This document shows, in pieces, positions 36,766 to 50,322 of a stretch of 64,000 nucleotides of DNA. Made by a program: the position numbers and the translations under genes. The stretch is taken from assembly GCA_003993805.1 (NCBI GenBank), contig RSEF01000004.1, positions 18,123,821-18,187,820 on the forward strand. Direction: 5' to 3'. Each line of letters begins with the position of its first letter. Within the stretch, counting starts at the first letter, position 1. The notes below the pieces were generated by a model that saw nothing but the letters and a program-made list of their open reading frames with translations, was not told where the DNA came from and searched no databases. The stretch is from Himantopus leucocephalus (lineage: Eukaryota > Chordata > Aves > Charadriiformes > Recurvirostridae).

Positions 36766-39700
36766 TTCTCTAAATGTTATCAAATTATTCATTTGTTTTG
36801 TTAAATGTGAATGCCAGGAGCAGATTCCGTTGTTTGCTATCTGTCTTGCCCTATTTCATATAGTAGAATAAGGAAACGTGTTGTCGCATTTTTGGCAGAA
36901 AATAGGAAATCTTGCTGTTCAGTTTTTATCAGGAAAACTAACTCTGTCACGTAGTCATCACATTATTGTTTTGCTTTCAGTGACCTTGGTGTATTGCCAA
37001 AAATATATAATACCTCTTATTTTCACTAGGAAGTCTCTCAGTCCATATATTAAGTCTTCTGTAAAGCAGAAGAAGAAAAAGCTCTGACTCTCAGGCTAAG
37101 AGAATGTATTTCTAAGAAATATTTCTATTACAGCCGTTATTAACTTGATTTTCCGCATGTCATTCTGATTGCAAGCATCTAGTAGGCTTCTAGTAACTCT
37201 CTGATAGCAGGTGAGGAATCTAGATCACCTCAGTGCATTAGATTCAATCACCTTTATATATTATTGCATTTTAAAGGTCCATTGAAAGAATGAAAAGTGG
37301 AGCTTGATTTACATTAATGATCAACATGTAATTCAGTCAAGACTAATGCTTGGCATTAGCCCTATGCTATCATCCTTAAATATTTCAGCAGGTACTCTGC
37401 ATACTGCCTGTGCTGTAATACCTGAAACAACTGTTTTGGAGCAAAAGTGAAATTACTGTTGTTTCATTGTCCAGGGCACCAATTTAATATTTACTGCTAC
37501 TTCACCACTGGTGGCCCGAGTCTTACTACTTGCTTTTTCTTTTCTGTTGTGTTTTGGGGGTTTTTTTTGCTAAAACATATTGCTGACCATTTACTCCCCT
37601 CTCCTAATGTACTTTCCATAACTTGTTGCAGTGCATGGCATTATCATGCCACTCATGCCAATTGCATGTAGAAGTTGCATATTTAATAGTTTATATATTT
37701 GTTACACACAGGACAGTCTGTGGAAATAAAAATATGGAGCATCAGCTCTCAAACAGCATTTGAAAACTTCATACGGTATTCAGAATTCCATCTTGGTTGC
37801 GCATCGCCAGCAAAATGACTCTCTGCATAGCAAGCCTAAACATTCTTTACACCCGTTAGCAGCTGAAACTCTCCTAATAGTCAGTAGGTTTTTTTCATGC
37901 ACTGTGATTAGTTGTTTTGCTGCCTTAGATGGCAGTTCTGCTAAATTTTTATTGCTTCGTGTGCTCATGGCTCATTTATTGTTTTATCTTTCTTCTGTTT
38001 GCTTACTGAATAGATTTATTACCTTTGCATGAAATAATTCTTTTGAGATAACTACTTACTTCCACAGAGGCTTTTTCAGTTTTAAATTAATCCGCAGTTT
38101 TTGGTTTCTGTTACTCATATACAAAATGTTGCTAGCAATCTGCATGGCTTCTGAAAAAAAGGTGAGACAATATGAATTAGAAGAAACTCAGTAGGGGAAA
38201 AACCACCTTATAAAGTAAGTTCTCGCTTTTAGACCTTTGTCTTTAAAGGAAACTTCCCTGAATGGCAATTTTCTTCCCAGACTAAAAATTGTAGCGTTGC
38301 ATGTGATTCTTGGTATGCGTTTTCAGAGGAGCACCATCAGAATGCTCAGTGTTCTGAGGTGCTCAGCTCACATACATTCCTCTAGAAAAATATGTGGTTA
38401 TATTTTCAAAAATAATTAAGCATTGCACAACTGCAGGTTATTCTCAGTCGAGTAAGATTTGATTATGAGCATGCGTCAAGTCTCTTCTCTGAAGCTGCTG
38501 AGACAGGTTAACAGTGCAAAGCAAACAGCCATTTTGCAGAATGAAACAAAAAAAAAATCTCCAAATTCTAAGTAAAAATCTTACAGCAGTAGGTTAAGCA
38601 GTTCTTGAATGTTTTCACTGTACAGTCTGACCACAGTGATCCTTACATTAGAAGAGTACCTATTTAATAAGAAAGAAATTTCTATAGAGCACTCTAAAAT
38701 TCAGACCAGCCTGCTTTTAATAACTTACTTTAGTTTTAAGGTTAGTTTTCACAGATTTCTGTATGGGTTATCTACAAATAGTTAAACTGCTAATAAACCT
38801 GTTGTCATCTGAAGTGCGTGGTAACCTTAATATTAGCATTAGGAATAGCCTTAGCATGGCGAAAAACAGATGAGATGTGAACATATTCCCTAGCAACAAT
38901 GCAGATATTGAGTTACATGAGCAATTGGATACCAGTCTTGTCACAGATATTACATTTCTCTGTATCACTGAACATCAGCTAATTAAAAAGTGCATTTAGC
39001 CAGAGGAATTATTTTTATGAATTCACAAATATGCTTTAAGCAAATACAAAGAAAAAGTAATAAAGCTTAATTTACTTATGAACACTCTGCCCCATCTGCT
39101 ATATACCTATATATCAGCATTAAGATTACCCAGTTTTATTGTAGTACGTCTTTTTTCAAAATATGTTCAGCCCATTAAAAATAGAGAACTAAATTCTTAT
39201 CTTCCCTAGAACATGACTATGAGAACCAAATTCAAATGGTGATGAAATAATTGTTTTTTTTAATTTCGAAAAAGCAGTATGTAATGTGGCAGCACTCAGA
39301 CATGCTTCATTCAGTTGTGGATGGAATTAAAGGGGCTTCTTATCCTTATATTGCTGCATAAGGTAACTGCCACATCCATTCCTGTGGGCAAGTGATTCTC
39401 CTAGATAATGGTGATGGATTTCTTATCTTCTCCAAAAGAAGAGTAGGAACAGAACAGAACGATGACTTTTCTCTCCTACATCTACCAACGTGTCTACAGT
39501 TGTGTGAAGTTCTGCTTGAGAGCATACTTAAAATGTGTGTGTGTGTGAACCTGAAAAGGTAGATGCAGAATGACTGCTGACTGCACATCATGTAGACAGA
39601 GCTGGGTAAATTATTCCATTTTATTTGATTCTGTTTCAGTTCTTAGTCTTCCAATTTTCAGAAAAGCAGCTAAATCAAACTAGTTAGTGTGTTTTCTTCA

Positions 39701-42689
39701 TGTATGTCTACTAAGTGTGAGTCTGCTTAAAAGTTTACTTTCAAGTAAAAAAAAATGATGTTTAAATTGAAAATATTAAAAAAACCCCCTCTGTTCTGAT
39801 AAGTTTGTATTCTGCTCTTTGTAAAGTAGTAATTCACTAGTGAAGCTAAGTAAGAAGCTATATACTCAAGGCTTCCTTTTGGGTTTTTTCTCTTCCCGCC
39901 CCATGTCCGCAACCAGCAGTAATGTGTTACGTGGGATGAATTCTTCAGTCCCAGCAGGGCCTGATAGATGTTTGGAATCTTTACCAGAAATCAGGAAGTG
40001 GAGGTTTTAAATCCACTCCTCGAGCATATTGCCTCGAACAGGTGTTTGCTGTCTATTGCCAGAAAGCCAAGTTATTCATCCAGTCGTACATCCATATGCG
40101 GTGCGGCATAGCACCCTGGCATTCGTCAGGAGAAAGTCCCAGCCTCTCTCCAGCCAGACAGTCGTTCCTGATGATAAGCTGTCCTTTCCTGAAGATGCCG
40201 GGCAAATGTTAGAATTGCTCTGCACCCTTGGCCTTTCTGCTGTATTTCTAAGCACTGGAGTAGTTCTCTCTTCAGCTATTCTTGGCTTCCTTAGCCTCTT
40301 AAAATAATACATTTGATGTATGCTGTCATCCATGACAACATACAGCAGTTCCAACTTTCTGTTGAAGCTTAAGATGCTCTAGGTTAATACAGTAAAAATT
40401 TAAAACCTGATACTGTGCTCGTTTATGTTCATGCTGTGCTGTCTATGTACCTCTTCAGCTTCTGCTTAACTTTCGTCAGTTATCGCAAGCATAAAACCAT
40501 CACTGCGCACTGCTGGCTCTGACTTGAGCCCATCTACCACGTAATTTTATTGACGATTCCCCCACTACAGTTGCTGACTTGCAAATATCTGATCTGTGAA
40601 GACAAAAACCCTTTCTCATAGCTCTGCCAGTAGAGCTCGCTTCTCGCAGTACCGTGTTAGTAGCCGGCATTTTACATAAGTTATTGGCTGAACTAAATTT
40701 TATGTGATGTATTCAGAGACGTATGACTAGGAAAGCAGAACCAAATAATTTACCACAAAGAATTTAGCTTTTTATTTTGTGGGAGGGGAGGAGAGTTTTT
40801 GCTGCTTGTTTTCCTGGAGCGCATTTGCTGTACAAGAGACAACACGGCTGGTGAGAGAGCATTTCTGACACTGAGAACATCTGTGTTGTATATTTGAGCT
40901 GAACAGATGAATATTGATTGGATATATGGAACTAACTTATATAGGTCTTTGATAAGGTGTTTTTACCTCTGAATTACCTCGTGAATGCAGGACAGTCTCC
41001 AAATTCAACTTGGATTATATAGGTGCGTAAGAATTCATACAGGGTGTACAGTCAGCACATTGTTGCAGGTATTAATTTCAAAAATGTATTCAATTACAGT
41101 CCTTTGAACTGTCCATGCACAACCACTCAGTGCAGTTTCATCCACTAAACATCATGATTAATAGCAAAACCATAGAGTGTAATTTTCTTGTGACTTTTCT
41201 GTTGTAAAAGATCATCCCTGAGTATCTCCAAGGGTATACTACTTTTCTACTTTAAATTTAAAAAAGAAAAACCACAAACAAAAAATAAAACCAAACCCAA
41301 ACCTTGCTGTTTTCTAACCATTTCTTATTCCTTGAGCTGTCACCTGGCAGGTTTTGCATTATTGAGCATTTTTTAATTCAATTTGAAACATTTCTTTAAG
41401 AAACAACTTGTCTATGTTGAAATATTTCTCCTTTCAATTTTTCAACTATTGGTGTCAAAAAGTTGCAATATTTCATGTAATAAGAATCAAGACAGCACTG
41501 AACTGTTTCCCTCCTGCACATGAGATCACTGTGAATTTTTAGTCTTTCCTTATTTCTTAGAAGAGAGCAAGATGGTGAGGACTACTATAAAACACCAGGG
41601 ACTGGAAACGCAGCTTTTGGATGTGAGGGAATGATAGGTCAGTAACAGGCAGGCAGCACTGTCAGGTGGAGGAAAATTGACAACTTCCACAAGCAAAGCT
41701 GCAGCTCAAATGCATTGAAAGGAATGGATTTCACCTTTGTCTTTCATTTTCTTTTTGATGGTGTTGAACACTGCAGAACATTTGTTCAGTGGAGGATGTA
41801 GTCAAAAGAGATGTTGTCTCTTCATTGGGAGAACAAGGGAAGAAAAGGATGCTTTGAGGAATGCTTTTTCTTTGCCCAGAGGCTCTATATTTGAAGTAAC
41901 AGAGCTACATGTAAAATCAAAATGATAACAAACCATACCAGTGTAAACAATTTTTTTTTCTTCATTGCTTCTTGAGATTATCCTGTCTTTTACACTCTTT
42001 TGATTCATTTCAGGGCTATGCATTAGGCTTACATTTCAGATGTTATTTTCTTTTTCATACTCTTCCTATTTTTCTTTCTTTCAATTAATTTCTCTAATCC
42101 CCAAGAATGCTTAAATCTGTATAAAAACCTAAATCCCAATAAACAGTAACACAGCACCAAACCCAGAACTGCAGATAGTGAAAGGCATTGGGAGGGTTTG
42201 CTGGTAGAAATGTCATGGTAGGCTTTCCTAGGTTCTTGTATTTTACCCTTGCACTGATCCAGGATGGCTCTTTGTAAGTGTTCTCGATTGCAGAGGAATG
42301 CTAACTGCATTGTTGAAAACAAATGAAGTGAGCATCTGCGGTAAGTTTTGGTTGCTATTATTAACAAATGTTGCTACATTTTAGGAGCCAAGTTTAGAAA
42401 ACTGTTAATACAGACTTGTTACCAGCTTAGTAGCACTCCTGGAACTTACTGTGAGCAAAGATTTTATTAATGCAAGAACTACATGCTAGCGAATTACCAG
42501 AAGAAAAGCCTTTAGGGTGGACAGATCTACCCATTTATAGTAGTTTATTAAAATAGTGCAATAAGTTGTACCAATCCCCAAAAGACTCCCAGATACTTAG
42601 ACAGAATCGCTTAGTTTGGGAGAGACCCCTTGCTATCTCTTGTTCTGACTTGTACTCAAGGCAGGGTTTACTTGGTTCTGTGGTGTCTC
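36766..42689. other. Unique non-coding DNA
   Basis: No supported gene. An exon-like segment at 38068-38161 (acceptor ttacttccacag, donor aag/gtgaga, one open frame of 31 codons, AT-rich and hydrophobic) is weak. A (TG)7 tract lies at 39534-39547. The stretch 40029-40354 is richer in G+C and is open on both strands for 92 codons, without any recognisable product. An A/C-rich patch lies at 41260-41303. Confidence 0.55.
39534..39547. repeat. (TG)7 dinucleotide repeat
   Basis: Seven uninterrupted TG units; a short microsatellite. Confidence 0.85.
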
Positions 42690-43490
42690 ACAACCTCGTA
42701 CGGTTGTTTTGAATAACTCCAAGGATAGAGGTTCCACAACTTCTCTGGACCCCTGTTCAAGAATCAGGCCACTTTCTCTGTGAAAGGATTTATTTCTTAT
42801 ATTTAGTGAGAATTTTCCACACTCCAACGTGTGTTTGTTGCCTCTTGTCCTGGCTGTATGCCTCGCCAGGAAGCATCTGGCTCCATCTCCTCCCACTATG
42901 TAGGCAATGATGGCAATATGGTCTCTCCTCTGCCTTTTTTTTCCAGACTGAACAAAGACAGCTCTTGTCCTCTCCTCATATGCCATGTGCTCTATCCAAC
43001 TCACCACCTTTGTGGCCCTTTGCAGGACCTCATTCCAATATGCCTACGTCTTTCTTGTAACGGGACTCACAAAATGAGAAACAGCACTTAGAAATGTGGT
43101 CTCAGAAGTGCTGAATAGAGGAGAAGGATTGCTTCTCTCAGGCTTCTGGCTATCTTCTTGCTAATTCAGCCCAGGATGCAGTTGGCACTTTTTTGCTTCA
43201 AGGGCACGCTGCTGGCTCTGGTTCGAGTTGTCCGCCAGCACCCTCAGGTCTTTTCTGCAAAGTTGCTTTGTCTCCACCTGGCCACACAGCTGTACTCCTT
43301 GTGTGGGATTCTTCCATCCAGCCACAGGACTTCACATTTTGCTTTGCTGAACGTCATGAGGTCTGCATCAGCCCACCTTCCAGCCTGTTGAAGTACTTTT
43401 GAATATCAGCCCTGCATATTGACCATTTTCCCCCAAATTGGTATTGCCTGCAAAGTTACTGAGTGCACTCTGTCCCATTGTCCAGGTTAT
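42690..43490 (-). mobile_element. CR1 LINE, 5'-truncated, decayed reverse transcriptase
   Basis: The plus strand matches the complement of avian CR1 over about 800 bases, with recognisable blocks in order: 'gttttgaataactccaagga', 'ggttccacaacttctctgg', 'gtttgttgcctcttgtcctgg', 'tccagactgaacaaagacagctc', 'agcccaggatgcagttggc', 'ccagcaccctcaggtc', 'gctgaacgtcatgaggtc', 'tgcactctgtcccattgtcc'. On the minus strand the catalytic FADD region of the reverse transcriptase is present but reads F-A-G-N-T-N-L-G, and a two-base deletion just before it breaks the frame. The element is therefore inactive. Similarity ends at about 43490, where the copy is truncated at its 5' side. The short minus-strand frames here are remnants or chance. 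Confidence 0.85.
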
Positions 43491-46400
43491 TTTGCACCTT
43501 CAAGTTTTTAAGTGCATAGGAAACATTAAGAGTAATACTTAAAAATAGGAAGGAGCACGATGATTTAAGAAAGCTATTTATTTACATATTTATTATATTT
43601 CTAAATTTTAAATGTGAATATTATCAGATGTTGATGGTCAATGAATTTAAACAGATACCCAAATATAATGCTGTGAGAAGCCAAGAAATAAGTTTCTGCA
43701 TATATGGATTGATCTCTCCCTGGAGGGAGGATTTTAAAGGATCACATGATTATTCTGTGGTAATGTTTCAAAAACATTTTCTTCTTCCAGGCAGTGTGTT
43801 TTGTTAGGGTAGCCAGTTCTTTCCAGGAGATGTGTACTTTTCTGTACTAATGTAAATTACATATCCTCTGAAAAGCCCAGAAAAGTTTTATTTTTAAAGA
43901 CCTTTGAAATCTGGCCACAGCTGACTTTTATGAAGACCAGAGATCAGATTTTAAATCCAAGAACTTCTGAGGTCACAATGTGATCACTCCTGTGATCCCG
44001 TTTTCAGGTCTTCGCTTAGCCAGTGCGTATTCATCTCGGAGTCACCCGCCAGAAGTACCCAAAATAGAACAGAGACTTTTATGAAGGAGATAGTTTTCCT
44101 GAGTCAGTGTCTAATAGATGTAGATTATATTTACAATTAGAACAGTGATATTTTCCTTTACTTTCTATTGCTCACTTTCACTTCCTGGCTTTTAAACACC
44201 CGGCTGTATCTGTGAATTTTTCAGTGGTCTCTTAGTTCAGATCATCTTTTATTAACTTCAGCACTTGGAATGACATCGGATAAATACAATTTATTGCTTG
44301 TTTCCACAAATCTTTTATTTTGAATTAATTTCTACAATTTTATTCAACTTTAGGTTCATTCAACTCCAAAATTGCTACTACTCAGTTACCCAAGAAAATT
44401 GCAGATAAAGATTAGGATGTAATCACTTAATTGACCTTGCCTTCATATACACTTTCATCTAGTAACAGAGATATTTAAATGTGGAGGTAGTTGCTTCTGT
44501 CCTTCACACATTGGCCTTTAGTTCTCGTCACTAATAGCTTTGGTCATTTAATAACGTATTTTACAGCAAGGTCAGGTTAACAGGAGCTTTTATAGGCCAA
44601 TATTTTACAGGGAATTGGTGAACCAAAAACTGTAATTATGCATGTGAAATAATCCCTTGAATAATCGGTGATGATTAACTGGCTGTTGTCATTGAGACAG
44701 GTTATAAGGATTTGATATAAGAGGATGTAGAAATCAACTTGCCAAACTTACGGCAAGTAAACTCTGTTTATTTCATAAAGCTCTCCATTTACTGTCTTAT
44801 ATCTACGCAATAGGGCAAGTACAACACTAATTGTGATTTTTGTCAATGATATCATAATCTAAAAAATTGCATATTTACAGTGAGTCTTCCTGACAGTACA
44901 CCAGTGAGCTTCAAAAAGTAGAGCCCATTGTCAGTGCACAAGATTAAATGATGAATGTTAACAGTGCTTAAAAATTGTAATCTGATTAAGTATTTTATGC
45001 ACAACTGTAATTCTTTTCAAACCAGTTTGATACTGTGCAGCGGAACACAGTTGCATAAGGTTTCTAAGTATCACCTAGCAACTTCCATATAGCATTGAGA
45101 ACAATGTGTAAACATCAACCAAATTCTGTATTGTTGAAATCTAAAAAACACCCCTCAAAAAGTGCTAACTGCAAAAGGAACAGGAAGAAGCCAGAGAGAA
45201 CAGAACATCTTTGTGAAAAGAACAACTGTATTGTGGCTGAAATATGCATATTGTCATTTCTGATTAAGCCCAAAATACACGTTCTAAAATTCTGCCTCCA
45301 TTTGAGTCCTGCCACACCTAGGAATAATGTACTGGAGATAGGGAAGAGATTTGGGAGGAGGAGCTAAAAGTGCTCTTGAAAAGATAATTTAAATCTTAAA
45401 GATGTTAAAAAAAAATAAACTATCTAAAATAGTTCAAGTTATGTGTGTTTTAGGAAAGAAAATTTCATGTGTGCAACAGAATATTTGGACAAACGACGGG
45501 GGAAAAAAGGAGATCGAAGAGAACCATGTTGATTTTCTGGCTTTCTAAATTAACTTAAAAGGCTAGATTCACAACAAGGATTCACATTTGCAAAGTACTT
45601 TCTGGCAGTTATGATACACCTCTTGGAAATAACAGATACAGGCCCAAATTCTGCCAACGTCTTTCGGAACAAAGGTTCAAAGTAATTCCTTTCTTATCCC
45701 AACTATATTTCGAAAGTGTCAGTCTATAAAGTGTTCTGAGGTCTCTCTTAGTCTTTCCTTCTGAAACTGTTTCATTTAATACAGAACATTTAAGTTTTCA
45801 TTAGAAACAGGACTAGATCCCAGATGTCACATCTTTCAGGAGACTGATCTAATTAGCTGTTGTATTCAACTGTCCTTCTCCAAGAGCTCTTTCTTCAACT
45901 TTCTTAACCAGACTGACTTGCACGGGAGGATTTTTCTAGGTTTATTGGCCTCAGATAGTGCAACATGTTCCCCTGCCAGTTGGCTTCAGCTCATATCCAG
46001 TCTACTCTCGCAGGGGCTATTTACTGAGATAGTACCGTAAGTTAGCTACTGATTATTTTGGTAAAATTGCTCTATCAACTGTCTGCCATTTCAGTCTCTA
46101 CTTATTTTTAAGTGTGTTATGTACTTCTAGAATGATAAATACTAAAGAAATTCATTAGGTCTATTTATAATTGCTTATGCAATTCCTTTAAGAATGCAAA
46201 TTCATCTGGCACAAAATTAAAAAGAATAAATTTAATAAATGCTACACCTTTAATTTGAATAAAAGTCAAAATAGTCTGTAACACTCATTCCAGACAATAT
46301 ATATTATTTTTACAGTGCAGAATAATTCCTGTTTTGTACAGCTAGTGCTGATTAAAAGAAATCCACCTCATTCAATTTAATAAAACTAGCTAATTTAAGA

Positions 46401-47250
46401 AAAGTCAGTGTATTAAAATTTACTGTACCTGACAACTGTTCTCATTTCAGAATGCACCCTACCACCTCTAGCTGATTGGATTTCTTATAATAAGTTCTGA
46501 AAAGGTTAATGAATACCTTAACAAAGCAGCTCAGGTTCTATAATTGGGTGTAATAAGACGATATGATGATGGGCTTCTTTGTTGATGTAATTGTAATGAG
46601 AGATCTTTGATGTGTTATAAAAACAACACAGTAAGAAGTGTGAAGAAAAATAAGGTCTCCTAAGTTCCTGGTTTACAGATATGCCATAGAAATTGTTTCA
46701 TTTGCTAGCTGATGTAAACAGCTAACGAAGCTCTGCAGTTACATATTCCGTATCTGCAAGCGTGTGCCTCAAAGGCAATTACTTTTCACTCCTGTAAGCG
46801 GAGACAGAAAAAGTCTGTTACAAGAACCAAACTGTGTAAAAAGGTGTCTCCTGTACTGTTCTTCTCTGAAACCCAGTTGTGCTTTGAGTTTCTACCGTGG
46901 GATTTCAGATTGCCTTCAAAGTGAACCTTTCGCATTTGACTTCGGTTTTGCTAGGGTAAAAATGAGAGTCTGGTCATCTTTGTTCATGCTAAGAATCCAT
47001 TTTCTTGATCATTCAGGGAACTCGGCTCTGAATCTAGTTTCAGTTTGCAGTACTATTCCCTGAATACATATGATGAATTTTACCGAGGAGTAGCACTTGA
47101 GTAACACTAACGCTTCTATAAGTCAAGTCTCACTGACTGATGTGTCCTAGGATTACATTTGGTCATCTCATTCCTAGTCATGTAGTACCAAGATTTTATT
47201 CTTTCATATTTTCTATTTCATGATCTTTCAACTCGAGCAGATGCTTTTGT
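43491..47250. other. Unique non-coding DNA
   Basis: No supported gene. The stretch about 44520-45060 has the look of a conserved regulatory element (dense TAAT and ATGCAT-type motifs), not testable here. At 45632-45700, 'ggcccaaattctgcc' and 'caaagtaattcc' recall another old amniote repeat, too weak to annotate separately. Confidence 0.55.
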
Positions 47251-47690
47251 TAATAGTTTCCAATTCTCTAGCTTTGCCTTTCTTGCACTACTGAACTTCA
47301 TTCTGTCTGTGTTACGTGAGTCTTCAAGGATATATAGTTGTTTTGTATGATATCTGGAGCTTTTCCTGCATTGATGAAATCTTCCGACTTTGTTTCATCA
47401 GCAGATTGGGTAAGACCATTCTATATTTTTATTAAAAAGAATTCTCTTTAACGGTGAGGATGTTTTACAAGATGGTCCAAAACTGATCCTTGAGGAATAA
47501 AATCTTCTTAACCTTTTCTAAAACCAGTTTCTTCTTTTGTCACTCCCTTTTTCCTCTCTAGGTGTAATCATTTCTTGATCTACCTTATAATACTTTTCTA
47601 ATATTTTCCCTTGGGGCATCGCATTAAATACTTTACTGAAATGGAGATCAATAGCAGCTACTGTTTCTATTCTCTCATATAGATGTAGCG
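47251..47690 (-). mobile_element. Ancient CR1/L3-clade LINE, reverse transcriptase domain remnant
   Basis: Three reverse transcriptase blocks are readable on the minus strand in the right order. AAIDLHFSKVFNAM (47614-47660) corresponds to the CR1 block Y-L-D-F-S-K-A-F-D. IPQGSVLD (about 47473-47498) corresponds to V-P-Q-G-S-V-L-G. QSADETK (about 47388-47408) corresponds to the catalytic F-A-D-D-T-K. The second catalytic Asp is replaced by Glu and the preceding Phe by Ser, and stops and frame breaks lie between the blocks. The divergence is much greater than in the 42690-43490 copy, so this is an older insertion from an L3-like CR1 lineage. Confidence 0.7.
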
Positions 47691-50241
47691 TAGATTAGTA
47701 ATAGAAATGGCTTGTGTGCAATAAACAGTGAAGGTAATTACAGTGGGAGAGGGATGGGAGGCACATGCAAGGTGAATGGACTGCAGCAAATTATCACATT
47801 GAACGATGGAATTTAGATATGAACTAGGTTTTTAATATTTTATTTCCAATTTCAGTTCCTGGTTTTCATATCTGCATGCCAAAGTGACTATATGCTATAG
47901 TGTAAAGACTAATATAAACTTGAGGGGGAGGGAAGACTACATATATGAATGTTTGACAAATAGAACAGGCAAATGTGAAATGAAGTATGTTGTATCCGTA
48001 ATACCGTGTCCATCTTAAATCTGAGTGTTACATACACCATTTTAAATAGGTAACTCAGTCTTTCATCAGAGTGCAAGATGGACTGAATAAATATGGCTTC
48101 AGCAAGTGTACGTATTCAACTTGTATTCTCTTTAATTTTAAAAACAGTTTATACATAGTTTGGTTTTATAGGAATGTATGCTCATTTCTGTCAACTGCTT
48201 GTCAGCTGCTGTAAATTGTGATTGCTCCTTAAGCCAGTGAACCCATGAACGCTTGCGTCAGATTGGGATGTGCTTGAATCATGCGCTAGTACCTTGGAGT
48301 GACCATGTAGGGAAATTGTGTAAAAAACAAGTTGAATGAGTCCTAGCCAGAGGTTTTTGAATGGACCTCTCAGGCTACAAAATAAATTTACATTCCTAGT
48401 CTCCTGTTTCTTACTATTACCAGCAAAAACGCAACCATTTCATATCAATAAGATATATGGAAGGAATATGCAATGTGAGAAAAAGAAGCAAGAAGCTGCA
48501 TCTATCGCCTTCCAATCCATCTGGATTTTAATGAAAACTGCAAGTTTATGATCATGAAAATACATAAGAAGCTAAATTCTTTCGTTCCCATTCAGTGTTC
48601 TTTTTTATTTTTTAAAAACAGCATAATCTCACAGGCAACTCAGAGTCCCTTGCAGATTGGTAAAAGAAGCATTTTTCTCAAAATTAGATTTAGCCTTCGT
48701 TTCTTTTCTATTTGTCATTTTATTGTTACACACTGCATATAAACTTTAAGAAACATACTCACCAACCAGCACCTATTAAAAAAAAATATTTTGGGTTACA
48801 AGAAGTGAATTTGAATATGAAAATATGCTCTGCCTGAGCTCCACTCATTAAATCATCACCAAAAAAAAGGCCTTATTGTGTCATTGTAGGTAGAAGTGAC
48901 ACATGGAGCGATGAACTAATTCACTCTACTGATGAGTGCTTTCAGCTGAGTCAATAACAGAGATTTTAACCTATCATTGTAGAAAACACATAAAATTTAC
49001 TTAATCAGTTACCAGGAGATGAAAATAAAACAAAAAGAAAACTCATTCAGTGTCTGCATTTGAGGGAATGTTTCTATTTGCCTATATACTTACTTCATTA
49101 CTCCACTGGCTGATAGAAATCCAAGGGGTCAGTCTTGTGATCTGCTTCTATGCCGAAGATTGGTTGTTTCACATCTTGCCTGTTGTCTTCCTAACTGGAG
49201 CGCTCAAGTCATTTATTTTACTGTGGGACCATACATTCCTTCTGTCCCCTGTGCACTCCCTTGTCTGTTTACAAGGAGAATTTGAGTATGGCATTCTTTT
49301 TTCCTTGATGTTTTGCAGATACTTTACCATAAAATACAGGTGCTATTTTTTGCAATGAGGCATACTGAGAGTAATGGCACAGCAGTAGCAAAATGACACT
49401 AAGTACAACGGAAAGTTAATAGGAGGATACTCTGGCTACTGCTAGGCAAGCTCCTGTCAGAGGGATTACAATAACCAGTATTATTTCTATTATCCAAGGC
49501 CTGTTATGATCTTCTGAGAGCAACTGTGCTTTAAAAGTAGGGACGGGATGTTGTATTGAAAAATTACTGTAATAGAGGACTATAGAGTTCAGTGTAATTT
49601 TGAATGATTACAGCACTGTTTCTATACTACTTTTAAAAATCGTGGCCTCACAAAGGTTTGTGACATCTCAGCATTGTAGTTAGAGCGGGAGAGTATACAT
49701 CAATCTTCCTCTGAAATGGCACAAACAGAATATGGTTTGCTGTTATTTACAGATGCCCAAAGAGTTTAAGGAAGATTGAAAGATGACAATAAAATGGTGA
49801 CAGTTCTGTTTAGGACAGTGAAGTACTCGCATTCCGCCCATGTTTGTGCATGCACTTTCTGTAGACAAAAAGTGAACATTTGACCTTCTAACTCTACTTG
49901 CTAGCTTGCTTTATTCACTGATTCGTCATTTACTTTCACTTGTGCATCATCCCCTATCTGCTTAATAAATAAATAAGTAGACTTTTAAGTGCATTCCTTT
50001 TCAGGTACTGTAAGTAACCAACTTCAAAACACTTCATGCTAGGTTGGTTCTGTGTGTAAAAAAGGCTCCATTGCATAGGAACTTTACTTAGTTGACCAGG
50101 ATAGTGAACCAAAAGCCATGGCCTGCCAATTTATTTATTTAGAAAAGCAAAAAAAGTTAAGAAGCAAAAATATCTTTTAGTAAGAAACCAAAGTGCTGGG
50201 AAAGAAACTAAAAAAGGACTGGAAAATTGAAGGTGAAAGTT
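47691..50241. other. Unique non-coding DNA
   Basis: No supported gene. A 102-codon frame at 49050-49358 encodes a hydrophobic text with no recognised family and no splice or promoter support. Nothing else recognised. Confidence 0.6.
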
Positions 50242-50322
50242 CACAGACTTGGCAGTGTTAGGTTTATGGTTGGACTCGATGATCTTAAAGGTCCCTCCCA
50301 ACCTAGACGATTCTATGATTCT
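50242..50322 (+). mobile_element. CR1 LINE 3' end
   Basis: Contains 'ggttggactcgatgatctt', 'aaaggtccctcccaacctag' and the terminal 'gattctatgattct' repeat, the classic CR1 3' end in sense orientation. Only the last 80 or so bases are present, so it is a severely 5'-truncated insertion. It is well preserved, hence younger than the 47251 copy. It is the only CR1 piece on the plus strand here. Confidence 0.9.

Noticed and set aside
43158..43402. Overlapping plus-strand frames of 69-77 codons
   Set aside because: They are antisense to the CR1 reverse transcriptase region and reflect its composition.
45632..45700. Fragment resembling an old amniote repeat ('ggcccaaattctgcc')
   Set aside because: Match limited to two short blocks without the inverted motifs.
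49050..49358. 102-codon hydrophobic frame resembling a membrane protein
   Set aside because: T-rich DNA yields hydrophobic codons by default; no motif, splice or promoter support.
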